Source: Caldilineaceae bacterium | Lineage (GTDB): Bacteria; Chloroflexota; Anaerolineae; Caldilineales; Caldilineaceae | Length of the DNA: 64,000 bases | Direction: 5' to 3' | Assembly (NCBI GenBank): GCA_022842065.1 | Contig: JALHQH010000010.1 | Location: 62,001 to 126,000 of the forward strand | Part shown: piece after piece, positions 17,116 to 27,200 of the stretch | Numbering within the stretch: position 1 is the stretch's first letter | Layout of the letters: each line of letters starts with the position of its first letter | Made by a program: the position numbers and the translations under genes | Notes under the pieces: generated by a model | Told to the model about the DNA's origin: nothing | Seen by the model: the letters and a program-made list of their open reading frames with translations, nothing else | Database searches by the model: none

Positions 17116-18453
17116 GTGCTAATTCGATTTACGGTAAGCAACTTCCGTTCATTTAATGACGAAGTCGTTTTTTCTATGATTCCTGGCGCAGCACAAAAAC
17201 ATCAGGGCCACATTATTACCAACCATGAATCAAAAATTGACGTCTTACGTTTTGCAATGTTATATGGGGCAAATGCATCCGGCAAATCAAATCTAGTACG
17301 CGCCATTGCTTTTGCGCGAGATTTTATTATTGATGGGACTCGTCCAAAGGAGTCGATCACAGTTGAGCCATTTCGTCTTGCGACCACAAAGTCAAAAAAT
17401 CCATCACGCTTTGAATTTGAGTTTATCGTTGGTGCGGTAGCCTATGCATATGGATTTCTGGTCGATCAGCACAGTGTCAAGGAAGAATGGCTATATGTTG
17501 TAAACCAGAATGAGGAGTATGCATTATTTAAAAGAAAACCAGGCAAACGCCAAGTGGTCGAAGCAACATTTTATGAATCGCTGGACATTGATCAACAGTT
17601 CCTCCAGTTTGTTGCGCGCGGTACACGACCAAATGAGTTGCTATTAACAAAGTTAGCGGAAAATAACGTTAACCAGTTCGAAGACATTGATGAATGGTTT
17701 CGGCGCAAGTTAACGATCGTCTTTCCCAATTCACGCCATAGCAGCATGGAAGTAAAGGTCTACAAAGACCAGAAATTCAGTCAGGCCCTTGCCGCTTTTT
17801 TGAAGTCAATGAATACAGGCGTCGATGAAGTGCGCGCAAGAGCAGTTGATATTGAAACCATTGACTTCCCGATGGATCTTATTCAAAGCAAATGGGATGC
17901 GGACGGGCAAGAGCCTGAGAACGCAGCGGAGCCAATCGAAAATCTAGTCGTTCTTAACACACCACAAGGACGCTATTTGTTACACCGCAATGAACAGGAT
18001 GAAATTGTTGCCCAGGCATTGAGCACTAGACGAAATATCAGCGGTAAAAGTATAGATTTTGAACTAAATGAAGAATCAGATGGCACACAGCGCTTGCTCG
18101 ACCTTTTCCCCATTTTATATGCAGCAGAAGATCGCGTCTTTATCATTGATGAGTTAGAGCGGAGCCTACACCCGAATCTTGTTCAAAACTTCATTAAACA
18201 TTTTTTAGATCAACCAAACCAGAATCAGTTAATTGTAACGACCCATGAGTCGACGCTATTAGACTTAGCCATTTTCAGGCGTGACGAGATTTGGTTTGTT
18301 GAAAAATCCCCCGATGGCGCTTCAACACTCTATTCTTTGGAAGAATTTAAGCCGCGTCACGATCTTGACATCCGCAAGGGTTATCTACAAGGACGCTTTG
18401 GCGGTGTGCCTGTTTTTGGCAGTATGCTCCAAGCAGAACCGCTGGAGGAATAA
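17116..18453 (+). CDS. AAA/SMC-like ATPase of an RloA (AbiLi) defence pair
   Basis: A 445-residue ATP-binding protein of the AAA_15/AAA_21 type. It starts IRFTVSNFRSFNDEVVFSM, has Walker A YGANASGKSNLVRAI near residue 49, a long middle insertion, then Walker B RVFIIDELERSLHPNLVQNF near 340 and the H-loop TTHESTLLDLAIF near 375. GTG 17116 is chosen over GTG 17089 because AAGGAGG lies correctly before it. It overlaps the next gene by one base. RloA/RloB pairs correspond to the AbiL abortive-infection system and often travel with restriction systems. Codon and base use are AT-richer than the neighbours, consistent with horizontal transfer. Confidence 0.88.
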   Translation: MLIRFTVSNFRSFNDEVVFSMIPGAAQKHQGHIITNHESKIDVLRFAMLYGANASGKSNLVRAIAFARDFIIDGTRPKESITVEPFRLATTKSKNPSRFEFEFIVGAVAYAYGFLVDQHSVKEEWLYVVNQNEEYALFKRKPGKRQVVEATFYESLDIDQQFLQFVARGTRPNELLLTKLAENNVNQFEDIDEWFRRKLTIVFPNSRHSSMEVKVYKDQKFSQALAAFLKSMNTGVDEVRARAVDIETIDFPMDLIQSKWDADGQEPENAAEPIENLVVLNTPQGRYLLHRNEQDEIVAQALSTRRNISGKSIDFELNEESDGTQRLLDLFPILYAAEDRVFIIDELERSLHPNLVQNFIKHFLDQPNQNQLIVTTHESTLLDLAIFRRDEIWFVEKSPDGASTLYSLEEFKPRHDLDIRKGYLQGRFGGVPVFGSMLQAEPLEE

Positions 18454-19112
18454 TGCCACGCAAGCGTACCCCCTTTGTGCGCAGCGGTGCGCATCGTGAT
18501 GCACGTTTGATCGTGATTGCAACCGAAGATACAAAAGCAACCGTTGCTTATTTCCAAACGCTGGTCTCCCCAGCATACTACCAAAGCTCCAAAGTTCATG
18601 TCGAGATCTTAACACGCGATGATACAGCCTCTTCGCCGGAGCGGATTCTCAGACAGCTTGATGAGTGGCGCAATGAGTATCAACTAGCGGACGATGATGA
18701 ACTGTGGCTCGTCATTGATGTTGACCAATGGGGAGCACGCAAACTAAGCCAGATCGCCCAAGAATGTCTTCAGAAAACCGTCCGATTGGCAATCAGCAAT
18801 CCAGCCATAGAGTTGTGGTTTCTGCTTCATCTCATCGATTTGAATCAAGCCGATGAGGCTACCCAGCAAAGACTTTTGGCGAACCGGAAAAATCGTGGGC
18901 GCAGAACCCAACTTGAACAAGCAATTGTTGACATTGTTGGCAGCTATAACAAGGCAAAGCTTAACTCGGATCATTTTTTGTCCCACATCAACCTTGCGAT
19001 TGAGCATGCGGAGCGGTTAGATCGACAGCCAACAGATCGTTGGCCGCAACAACTAGGCACCAGAGTCTATCTGCTTGTGCAGTCAATCATCAAGAGTTCC
19101 AATTACCGTTAA
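18453..19112 (+). CDS. RloB-like protein (AbiLii)
   Basis: A 219-residue partner of the preceding ATPase. The RloB domain is recognised by IVIATEDTKATVAYFQ near residue 20, the acidic strand DDDELWLVIDVDQWG near 78, and the hallmark SNPAIELWFLLHLIDLN near 112 (the family usually reads SNPxFExWLLLHF). The acidic residues suggest a TOPRIM-like nuclease site. In AbiL systems both proteins are needed to block phage growth; the mechanism is poorly known. The start overlaps the ATPase stop (TAATG). No restriction-modification genes lie nearby, so the pair stands alone. Confidence 0.88.
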   Translation: MPRKRTPFVRSGAHRDARLIVIATEDTKATVAYFQTLVSPAYYQSSKVHVEILTRDDTASSPERILRQLDEWRNEYQLADDDELWLVIDVDQWGARKLSQIAQECLQKTVRLAISNPAIELWFLLHLIDLNQADEATQQRLLANRKNRGRRTQLEQAIVDIVGSYNKAKLNSDHFLSHINLAIEHAERLDRQPTDRWPQQLGTRVYLLVQSIIKSSNYR

Positions 19113-19130
19113 CAGAATAAGGCAAACGCT

Positions 19131-19709
19131 ATGGGCAACACGACCGAGAACAGCACCCAACAACTACGCATGGTCTGGCCAAAGACCATGCTAAACCAGC
19201 CGCCAGCCGTCAATGTGGCCCCTGGCTACCGCTTGCGCACCTATCGCCCCGGTGACGAACCCCAATTTTTCCATGTGATGAGCCTGGCCGGTTTTGAGCG
19301 CTGGGATATGGCGCAACTTTTGCCCTGGCTGCAAAAGATCGTACCCGAGGGCTGGTTTCTGGTCGAAGAGGAGGCCACGGGGCAACTGGTCGCCACGGCG
19401 ATGGCTAACCATAACCCGAACCCGTATTATCCCTTTGGCGGCGAGTTAGGCTGGGTGGCGGCACACCCCGACCACAAAGGGAAAGGGTTGGGGATGACGG
19501 TCTGCGCGGCGGTGGTGACACGGTTACTCCGCGGCGGCTATACTAGTATCTATCTGAATACCGACGATGAACGGCTACCAGCGATTAAAACCTATCTCAC
19601 GCTAGGCTTTCGACCGCTGATTTTGACGGCGGATATGACGGCGCGCTGGGAAGCGATCTGCCATAACCTTGCCTGGCCTTTTACGCCTGCTCTTTGGCGC
19701 CTGTTATAA
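19131..19709 (+). CDS. GNAT-family N-acetyltransferase
   Basis: A 192-residue acetyltransferase. The acetyl-CoA binding motif A is seen as GWVAAHPDHKGKGLGMTVCA near residue 107 (R/Q-x-x-G-x-G/A type), followed by GYTSIYLNTDDERLPAIKTY near 136, which matches motif B. The N-terminal half contains the YRLRTYRPGDEPQFFHVMSL opening typical of GNATs. The substrate is unknown. It begins 18 bases after the RloB gene, but its composition is closer to the rest of the chromosome, so it may be the pre-existing neighbour of an inserted defence pair. Confidence 0.88.
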   Translation: MGNTTENSTQQLRMVWPKTMLNQPPAVNVAPGYRLRTYRPGDEPQFFHVMSLAGFERWDMAQLLPWLQKIVPEGWFLVEEEATGQLVATAMANHNPNPYYPFGGELGWVAAHPDHKGKGLGMTVCAAVVTRLLRGGYTSIYLNTDDERLPAIKTYLTLGFRPLILTADMTARWEAICHNLAWPFTPALWRLL

Positions 19710-20218
19710 CATCTCTTTCTGCCAACCCGCTCTCCCCACAAATATTTACCCCAGCCAACTGACCAGGATTTTGACTGTACAGGTAGTGGGTACAACAACC
19801 GCCCGCTTACCTGTATCCACTTGTTCCTTTTTTCACTATACTACAAATGATGGTGCGTGTCATTTCGACACTTATATCCTTGGCTCTGTCACAAATTAAC
19901 ACTTTTTACACTGGGAAAAGTGTTAATTTGTGACAACCGCCGAGATATGCAGCGCAATGGGGCTCTGTTGCACTAATTGGACTGAATGAATTCAGCCACT
20001 GGGTTGTAAAACGGATTGCTCAGCCCAGGTGTTGAATTCACTCAACATTGTATAGTAACGATGGACAAGTTAGCGGTTACACTCTGAATGACGCACACTC
20101 ATTTCAGTATTGATTGATTGCTCATCTATGCAATGTGTGACGGTCGACACTTTATCCTAGATGAAAGCGAACTTGTCACACTTTCGGCTGATGAGCAAAA
20201 TAATAAGGAGCAGAAAGA
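19710..20218. other. 509-base gap with repeat remnants
   Basis: No gene is supported. It holds copy A of a small hairpin element (19875-19935) and a second inverted repeat with arms 19983-19994 and 20033-20044 (11 of 12 matching). The sequence GGCTCTGTTGCACTAATTGG just before the second one resembles an insertion-sequence terminus. A ribosome-binding AAGGAG ends the gap before pckG. Confidence 0.5.
19875..19935 (+). repeat. dispersed hairpin element, copy A
   Basis: TGTCACAAATTAACACTTTT (19887-19906) pairs perfectly with 19916-19935 around a 9-base loop. The stretch from TTGGCTCTGTCAC onward is repeated nearly word for word at 61191-61242, and in reverse orientation with more change at 50550-50602. 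It looks like a miniature transposable element or the fused ends of an insertion sequence. Confidence 0.75.
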
Positions 20219-22060
20219 ATGCAATTCCCAGCATATGTTACGAACAGCGCCCTCCGCACCTGGGTGGAAGAAATGGTCACACTTTGTAAACCGGCACAGG
20301 TCTATTGGTGTGACGGTTCCCAGGCGGAATATGATCGCCTCTGTCAACAGATGGTCGTAGCGGGCACTTTTATTCAGCTTAACCCCGAAAAGCGGCCAAA
20401 TAGCTTCCTGGCTCGCTCGGATCAGGGCGATGTGGCGCGGGTGGAAGACCGCACTTTTATTTGCAGCCAAAGCAAGGCGGATGCCGGCCCCACCAACAAC
20501 TGGATGGAGCCCAAAGAGATGAAGGCGCAGTTGATCCCGCTCTTTGACGGTAGTATGGCCGGCCGCACGATGTATGTGATTCCCTTTAGCATGGGGCCGA
20601 TTGGTTCACCGATTGCCCATATCGGGGTCGAGCTTTCTGATTCGCCCTATGTGGCCGTCAACATGCGCATTATGACGCGCATGGGACGTGCCGTGTTGGA
20701 CGCCTTGGGTGATGGTGAATTTGTCCCCTGTTTGCACTCAGTGGGGATGCCCTTAGCCCCCGGCCAGGCCGATGTCGTCTGGCCCTGCAATAAAGAGCAG
20801 AAATATATTGTCCACTTTCCCGAAGAACGCTCGATCTGGTCCTATGGCAGTGGTTATGGCGGCAATGCCCTACTCGGCAAAAAGTGTTTCGCGCTGCGCA
20901 TTGCTTCCGTCTTGGCCAAACAACAGGGCTGGCTGGCCGAACACATGTTGATCCTCGGCGTCAAAGAGCCAAATGGCAAAAAGACCTATGTTGCCGCCGC
21001 CTTCCCCAGCGCCTGTGGCAAGACTAATTTCGCCATGTTGATTCCGCCCAAAGCATTCCAAGAGGATGGCTGGGAAGTCACCACGGTCGGTGATGATATT
21101 GCCTGGATCAAGCCTGGCCCCGATGGCAAGATCTATGCGATCAATCCTGAAGCAGGTTTCTTTGGCGTCGCCCCCGGCACCTCGGACAAGTCGAATCCCA
21201 ACGCGATGGCTTCGATTCGCAGCAATACGATCTTTACCAATGTGGCCTTAACCGATGAGGGCGATATCTGGTGGGAAGGGATGACCAAAACGGCCCCAGC
21301 CCATCTGATCGACTGGACCGGACAGGATTGGACGCCGGATTGTGGGCGCAAGGCGGCCCATGCCAATGCACGCTTCACGGCCCCCATCGATCAATGTCCG
21401 TGTATTGATCCAGAATATGACAATCCGAATGGCGTGCCGATCTCGGCCTTTATCTTTGGTGGCCGGCGCAGCACGGTGGTGCCCCTGGTCTATCAATCAT
21501 TCAACTGGGCCTACGGTGTCTATGCTGCGGCCACAATGGGCTCCGAAACAACCGCTGCCGCCACTGGTGCAACTGGCCAGGTCCGCCGCGATCCGCTGGC
21601 GATGTTGCCCTTCTGTGGCTACAACATGGGTGACTATTTCAACCATTGGCTGCAATTTGGACGCACCGTCCACAACCCGCCGCGCATCTTCAATGTCAAC
21701 TGGTTCCGCCGCAACAGTGCCGGCGACTTCCTCTGGCCAGGCTTTAGCGAGAATCTGCGTATTCTTAAATGGATCGTCGATCGAGCGCAGGGCCACGCGG
21801 CCAGCATTGAAAGTCCCCTCGGCTGGGTGCCGCGCTATGAAGATTTGGATTGGCGCGGGCTGGATTTCAGCGAAGCACAGTTCAACCAACTGATGGCTGT
21901 GGATCGCGAAGCTTGGCAACAAGAGGTGGCCTCACACGATGAACTCTTCTTCCGTCTCTATGACCGCTTGCCCAAAGAATTTGTCTTCCTACGCGAGTTG
22001 ATCCTCTCCTCGCTCTGGCGCTCACCAGAGGAATGGGGCTTGGCGCAAGAGCGCCATTAG
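20219..22060 (+). CDS. pckG: phosphoenolpyruvate carboxykinase (GTP)
   Basis: PckG interconverts oxaloacetate plus GTP with phosphoenolpyruvate, CO2 and GDP, feeding gluconeogenesis from the TCA cycle. The 613-residue length fits the GTP-dependent class. Visible motifs are the P-loop [15 protein letters not shown] near residue 261, the metal-binding kinase-2 motif [12 protein letters not shown] near 290, [12 protein letters not shown] near 322, and [20 protein letters not shown] near 409, which belongs to the guanine-binding region. AAGGAG lies nine bases before the ATG. The gene stands alone and is followed at once by a palindrome. Confidence 0.97.
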   Translation: MQFPAYVTNSALRTWVEEMVTLCKPAQVYWCDGSQAEYDRLCQQMVVAGTFIQLNPEKRPNSFLARSDQGDVARVEDRTFICSQSKADAGPTNNWMEPKEMKAQLIPLFDGSMAGRTMYVIPFSMGPIGSPIAHIGVELSDSPYVAVNMRIMTRMGRAVLDALGDGEFVPCLHSVGMPLAPGQADVVWPCNKEQKYIVHFPEERSIWSYGSGYGGNALLGKKCFALRIASVLAKQQGWLAEHMLILGVKEPNGKKTYVAAAFPSACGKTNFAMLIPPKAFQEDGWEVTTVGDDIAWIKPGPDGKIYAINPEAGFFGVAPGTSDKSNPNAMASIRSNTIFTNVALTDEGDIWWEGMTKTAPAHLIDWTGQDWTPDCGRKAAHANARFTAPIDQCPCIDPEYDNPNGVPISAFIFGGRRSTVVPLVYQSFNWAYGVYAAATMGSETTAAATGATGQVRRDPLAMLPFCGYNMGDYFNHWLQFGRTVHNPPRIFNVNWFRRNSAGDFLWPGFSENLRILKWIVDRAQGHAASIESPLGWVPRYEDLDWRGLDFSEAQFNQLMAVDREAWQQEVASHDELFFRLYDRLPKEFVFLRELILSSLWRSPEEWGLAQERH

Positions 22061-22078
22061 TACTGATGACGGATGAGT

Positions 22079-22145
22079 GACAACGGACGAGTGACGACCG
22101 GCGGCTGAGCTTGTCGAAGCCAAAGGTCGTCACTCGTCCGTTGTC
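22079..22145. repeat. 21-bp perfect inverted repeat after pckG
   Basis: Arms 22079-22099 and 22125-22145 are exact. The loop contains CTGAGCTTGTCGAAG, a word familiar from REP-like sequences of other bacteria. The element begins within 20 bases of the pckG stop codon and has no T-tract. Confidence 0.8.
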
Positions 22146-22167
22146 GTAGAAAACGAGTCTATTATAT

Positions 22168-23817
22168 ATGTGGCAAGCCCTCTTAACTTTTCTCAGCGAA
22201 CAACCGCTGATCCTCTTTTTCCTCGTCGCGGCGCTCGGCTATCTGCTTGGTCAAGTCAAAATTGGTGGCAGTACCCTTGGCATTGCGGCGGTCCTCTTTG
22301 TGGGCCTGGCCTTTGGGGCCTTGGATGAACGGCTCAAGTTACCCGAAATCCTCTATCAAGCCGGGCTGGTGCTCTTTGTTTACTGTATCGGGCTGAGTAG
22401 TGGACGTGCTTTTTTTCGCTCGCTGCGGAGCGGTGGTGTGCGCGGCAACCTGCTTGTGATCGCTATGCTGGGCGTGGCCGCGGGGTTGGCTGTTGTGGTT
22501 TATCAACTGCTTGGGTTAACCAATGCGCAGACCGCTGGACTCTTTGCCGGTAGTTTGACCAATACACCGGCACTGGCCGCGGTGCTCGAAGCAGTAAAAC
22601 GCAATGTACCAGCCGAGTTACAAGAAATCATGTTGGCGCAGCCGGTCGTTGGCTACTCCATCGCCTACCCCATGGGTGTATTAGGCATGATCTTGGCGAT
22701 TGGGTTGATGCAACGCTGGCAAAAACCTGATTACAAGGCCGAAGCCCATGCCTTGCGCCACTTGGGCGGCGTCGGCGAGGAGTTGGTCTCGCACACGGTC
22801 CGGGTGACGAATCCGGCACTGATTGGCCAGACCATTGGGGCAATCATGGAGCAGCATCCGCGCCGCCTGATTTTTACCCGACACAAACGCGAGGGGGCCG
22901 TAACATTGGCCACCCGCACCAGCGAACTGCTATATGATGATGTCATCGATGTCGTCGGCGTGGCCGAAGATGTGGGTGAGATGGTCATGCTCTTGGGCGA
23001 AGCGGTCAGCGAACAGTTGGCCCTTGATCGCTCGACCTATGATTTCCGGCGTGTCTTTGTCTCCAATCCAACCGTGATTGGCCGCCGCCTGGATCAGCTT
23101 GATTTGCCCGGCAAGTTTGGGGCATTGGTCACCCGTGTCCGCCGCGGTGACATGGAGCTATTGGCCATGGGGCCAACCGTACTGGAAGCGGGTGATCGGG
23201 TGCGCGTGGTGGCATTGCGCGAACGAATGCACGCCGTCACGACTTTTTTTGGTGATTCGTATCGGACCCTTAGCGAAGTTGACATTCTGCCCTTCAACTT
23301 GGGCATTGTCCTGGGGCTGCTGATTGGTGCCATTCCCATCCCGATTCCAGGTGGTGAACCTTTCCATTTGGGCATTGCGGGCGGGCCATTGTTAGTCGCC
23401 CTGGTGTTAGGGACGATTGAGCGGACAGGACCATTGATCTGGAATATTCCCTATAGCGCCAACCTGACCCTGCGCCAATTTGGGGTAGTGATCTTCCTGG
23501 CCGTGATTGGCACGCGGGCGGGTTATGCGTTCGTGCAAACGCTCTTTAGCAGTGGTGGTCTGCTCTTGTTCTTTGGCGGGTTGTTTATCACCGGTGTAAC
23601 CGCCTTTGCGATGCTCTGGATTGGCAGTCGGCTGTTACGGATTCCGATGAGTTTGCTGATTGGCATGTTGGCCGGTTTGCAGACCAATCCGGCGATTCTC
23701 AGTTATGCCACCCAACAGACCGAGAATGAACTGCCGAACATCGGCTACGCGATGGTCTATCCAGCCGCGATGATTACCAAGATCCTGCTGGCGCAGGCGC
23801 TGTTGACACTGTTATAA
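22168..23817 (+). CDS. YidE/AspT-family transporter with central RCK_C domains
   Basis: A 549-residue inner-membrane protein with two hydrophobic halves flanking a cytoplasmic region. The N-terminal half carries about five segments, including GLFAGSLTNTPALAAVLEAV near residue 128, a hallmark of the Asp-Al_Ex duplication. Residues about 215-370 hold two TrkA-C (RCK_C)-like domains, for example VLEAGDRVRVVALRERMHAV. The C-terminal half repeats the first: LGIVLGLLIGAIPIPIPGGE and GMLAGLQTNPAILSYATQQT. AspT exchanges aspartate for alanine; most YidE relatives have no known substrate, so the cargo here is open. Confidence 0.9.
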   Translation: MWQALLTFLSEQPLILFFLVAALGYLLGQVKIGGSTLGIAAVLFVGLAFGALDERLKLPEILYQAGLVLFVYCIGLSSGRAFFRSLRSGGVRGNLLVIAMLGVAAGLAVVVYQLLGLTNAQTAGLFAGSLTNTPALAAVLEAVKRNVPAELQEIMLAQPVVGYSIAYPMGVLGMILAIGLMQRWQKPDYKAEAHALRHLGGVGEELVSHTVRVTNPALIGQTIGAIMEQHPRRLIFTRHKREGAVTLATRTSELLYDDVIDVVGVAEDVGEMVMLLGEAVSEQLALDRSTYDFRRVFVSNPTVIGRRLDQLDLPGKFGALVTRVRRGDMELLAMGPTVLEAGDRVRVVALRERMHAVTTFFGDSYRTLSEVDILPFNLGIVLGLLIGAIPIPIPGGEPFHLGIAGGPLLVALVLGTIERTGPLIWNIPYSANLTLRQFGVVIFLAVIGTRAGYAFVQTLFSSGGLLLFFGGLFITGVTAFAMLWIGSRLLRIPMSLLIGMLAGLQTNPAILSYATQQTENELPNIGYAMVYPAAMITKILLAQALLTLL

Positions 23818-24218
23818 ACGGTAAAGGATCTGCTCAGGTTGTAGGGGCACGCCCTTGCAGCTGCCCAATGTCTGGGGCAGCCACAAGGACGCGCCCCTAC
23901 TGATAAAGGTTATTTGGTAAAAACGGAAAGTGCCGTAGGGTCATGGCATGCCATGACCCTACGGCACTTTCCGTTTTTGCGTCTATAGTCTAAATACCCA
24001 TTAACCATTGATCGGCGAGATCATCTCAAACAAATAGTGTAAATCATGCGCGCTTTGGCACAATTTCAGCCACAGGAACTCGACTAAAGCGCCGATGGCA
24101 GTGTCGGTTTATTTCGATATGATCGTAAGGTTGACAATTTATGGCAGCACTAGCCTGCCCACTGCTGTCAACACTGCGATTCATCACTAACAGCGCACAT
24201 CCGACGAAGATAACCATC
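23818..24218. other. 401-base gap holding two consecutive inverted repeats
   Basis: No gene is supported. The first repeat (23841-23900) has 26-base arms with four transitions and reads GTAGGGGCACGCCCTTG outward, a wording I associate with Chloroflexota intergenic repeats. The second (23919-23978) is a perfect loopless palindrome. The rest, 23979-24218, shows nothing recognisable. Confidence 0.6.
23919..23978. repeat. perfect loopless 60-bp palindrome
   Basis: The 60 bases read identically on both strands, with 30-base arms and no spacer, centred on GGCATGCC between 23948 and 23949. It begins AAAAACGG and ends CCGTTTTT, so RNA from either strand would form a hairpin followed by five U residues. 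That makes it a plausible bidirectional terminator, though far longer than normal. Confidence 0.9.
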
Positions 24219-27200
24219 ATGATTCAAGGTCGCCTGCTCCCAGCCCTGACGCTTACCCTGATTCTGCTCGCCCTCCTGTGGTTTACCCTTGCCCATCTAC
24301 CAATCAAGCGTGCGCAATCAATCACATCAACGGCAGATCTAACGATAGCCACACTTGGTCCAACAATGTCGATGATCACCAATAGTGTCACCGCGACGGT
24401 TGGGACAGAAATTTATGGGCTGGCGGGGCCAACCCCGGTCAATTGTGCTGACAGCGTCTATGTGAACGCGCGAACCCAACTTGAGGCGCAGCGTACATCA
24501 TGGTTAGCCACCGCGACCGCAGCCTTACCCGCCAACCGCAGCATCGCTTCCCCATTCAGTGGTCCATCAGGGAGAGCGGTCACCGCACCGTATGTCATCA
24601 CACAGCCGGATGGTTTTGCCATCACGGTCACACCGGTTGACCTGGCCCCGGCGTGGGGTTTCGGCAGCGGAATCGCTGCGGCGGGCATTCCGGCCTTTGA
24701 TCAGGTGCAGATCAATGGCAGCCCCAGTGGTTGTACTATGCAAGATCATGCCCCTAGCCCTGCCCCAATGAATGCCGGCGCGTATTATTTTAACCAGTTG
24801 AGTAACGCCCGTGGCTTGAATGGCATTCGTTTTACCTTTAGTCAACCGGTACAGGCCTTTGGCGCGTTTTTTGGTGATTTGGAAACCAGCTACCGCGGCA
24901 CCACCGCCTTTTTACGGCTGCTCGATGCGAACGGCGCGCTGGTCGCTGATCTGCCGATCAGTTCAACGCTGGGACTCAGCGGCGGCATCGGGGCCGAAGC
25001 AAGCTGTGATCAGCGCAACAGCCCCGATGCCCAAGTTGCAGCCACTGGTCTGACGCCTGGCTGTGGCAATGGCTCGACACGCTGGATTGGTTTTGTTTCT
25101 GCCGTACCAATCGCCACGGCAGTGGTGGTTGTCGGCGATAACGATCCCTTGCCCAATGGCCAAGGGCGTAGCGAAAAATTGAGTGTGATGGGGCCAACGG
25201 TCGTGCGCGTCTTGGGGGCGGCGGAGGTGAGCATCGCCAAAAGTGCGCCGACGCTGGTCACTGTTGGCGTTCCTTTTTATTACACCCTGGTCGTCGCCAA
25301 TCCCAGCAGCGCGCTGGCCGTCGGCATCGTTGTCACCGATAGTGCGCCTGCTGGTATCACCTTCACGGCGGTGAATGGCGCAGGTTGTTCACTACGCGCA
25401 AATCAGGTTGGTTGTCAGCTCGACATGCTAGGAGCGGGCATGACCACGACAATCCTCGTGCAAGCAACCGCACAGGTTACCACGCCGATTACAAATACGG
25501 CCTTTGTGACAGCGGTCAATGATCGCGATCCGCAAAACAATGAGGCAACAGCAGCGGTTAGCGCGCTAGCTGCACCGCCGATCAATTACTGTGCGGCACC
25601 GATTTCAGCGGGTGGGCCGCCGCTGGTGATCAACGAGGTGCTCTACCGCCAGGATAGCGCGACCAACGATGAGTGGGTGGAATTATTGAGTACAACGGCG
25701 CTGCCGGCAGGGAGTCAATATTATCTGTCTGATGATGAAACCGGCAGTAGCGAATTCCGGCTGGCCTTCACCGTGCCGACCGGTGGCATTCCGGCGGCCA
25801 CCTACATTGTGATCCATCGCCTGGTAGGGGTCGATGATCTTGACCCGACCGACGGCGTCCTCCACCTGTATGGCAATGGTGGCGCGCTCAAGCTCAATGA
25901 TGATGGTGATAATCTGACCTTGTACGTCGGTCCGAACGCCAACGGCCTCGTGATCGATTACATGGCCTATGGCACTGGCAGCGCGATCGATCCGAATCCA
26001 AACTGGTCGGAACCACATGCACCGGCGGGTGCGGCGCGTGGACAGAGCATCGCGGTGCGCCAAAATGGGCTTGATAGCAATAGCGGCAGCGAATGGACTC
26101 TGGCCGGCAGTAACGGGACGATTGGCCCGGTTACCCCCGGTGCAAACAATAGCACGCTAGCGATGTGTAATGTTGCCATCACCAAAAGTGGCCCAACAAC
26201 GGTGACGGTTGGTGTACCCTTTGCCTATCAACTCGTGGTCCAGAATACCACGGCGGTGACCATCACCGGCATTGTCGTCACTGATAGCCAACCGGCTGGG
26301 GTTGTTTTTAACGCCGTCACTCCAACCGGCTGTAACTTAGCGGGCGGTCGCTTTACTTGCACTATTGGCAGCTTGTCACCGCAGGCAAGTACTACCATTA
26401 CCGTCAGTGCCATCGCCAATACGGCCGGGACAATCACAAATACCGCCTTTACCAGCGCGCTCAGTGACACGCTGCGCAGCGATAACCAGGCCAGCCATGC
26501 CATTTCCTTTCAGACATTGGGCGCGATTGGTGACTTTGTCTACCTGGATCTCAACCAGAATGGGGCCCAAGATGCAGGTGAACATCAGCCGATCGACGGT
26601 GTGCCGGTCACCTTGTACGACGCGAATGGGTTGATCACGACCACACAGACAATTGACGGCTTCTACCAATTTCCGCACTTACCAGCAGGGACTTACACGG
26701 TCACGGTCGGTACAGTTCCCGGCTATGTACGCACCAGCGTTGCCACTTATCTGATCAACTTGGGGACAGGTCAACTTTATACAACGGCTGATTTTGGTTT
26801 TACCTATACACCGGCACAGGTACGCGTGGCCAAAGCGGGCACGATCACCACCACCATCAACGGGTCGGTACACTACACCTTAACCGTCACCAATGAGAGC
26901 ACAACCACACCGGCATTGGCCGTGGTTTTGACTGATACGATCCCTAGTGGTTTTACGAATATCAACTTTTCCGATCAGCGCTGTGGTTGGCTTACGCCGC
27001 AATTGATCTGCCAGTTGGGCACCATCCAGCCCCAAGGTACGGTGGTGATTACTGTAACTGCGACGGCGATCACCGCTGGGGAATTGACCAATCACGTTGT
27101 GATTGGGGCGGACAATGATAACAATCCCGCCGATAACAAGGCAACGGCGCAAACAACCGTGCTTGCTCCGCTGCCGACGGTCACGGTCACTGGCACAGCG

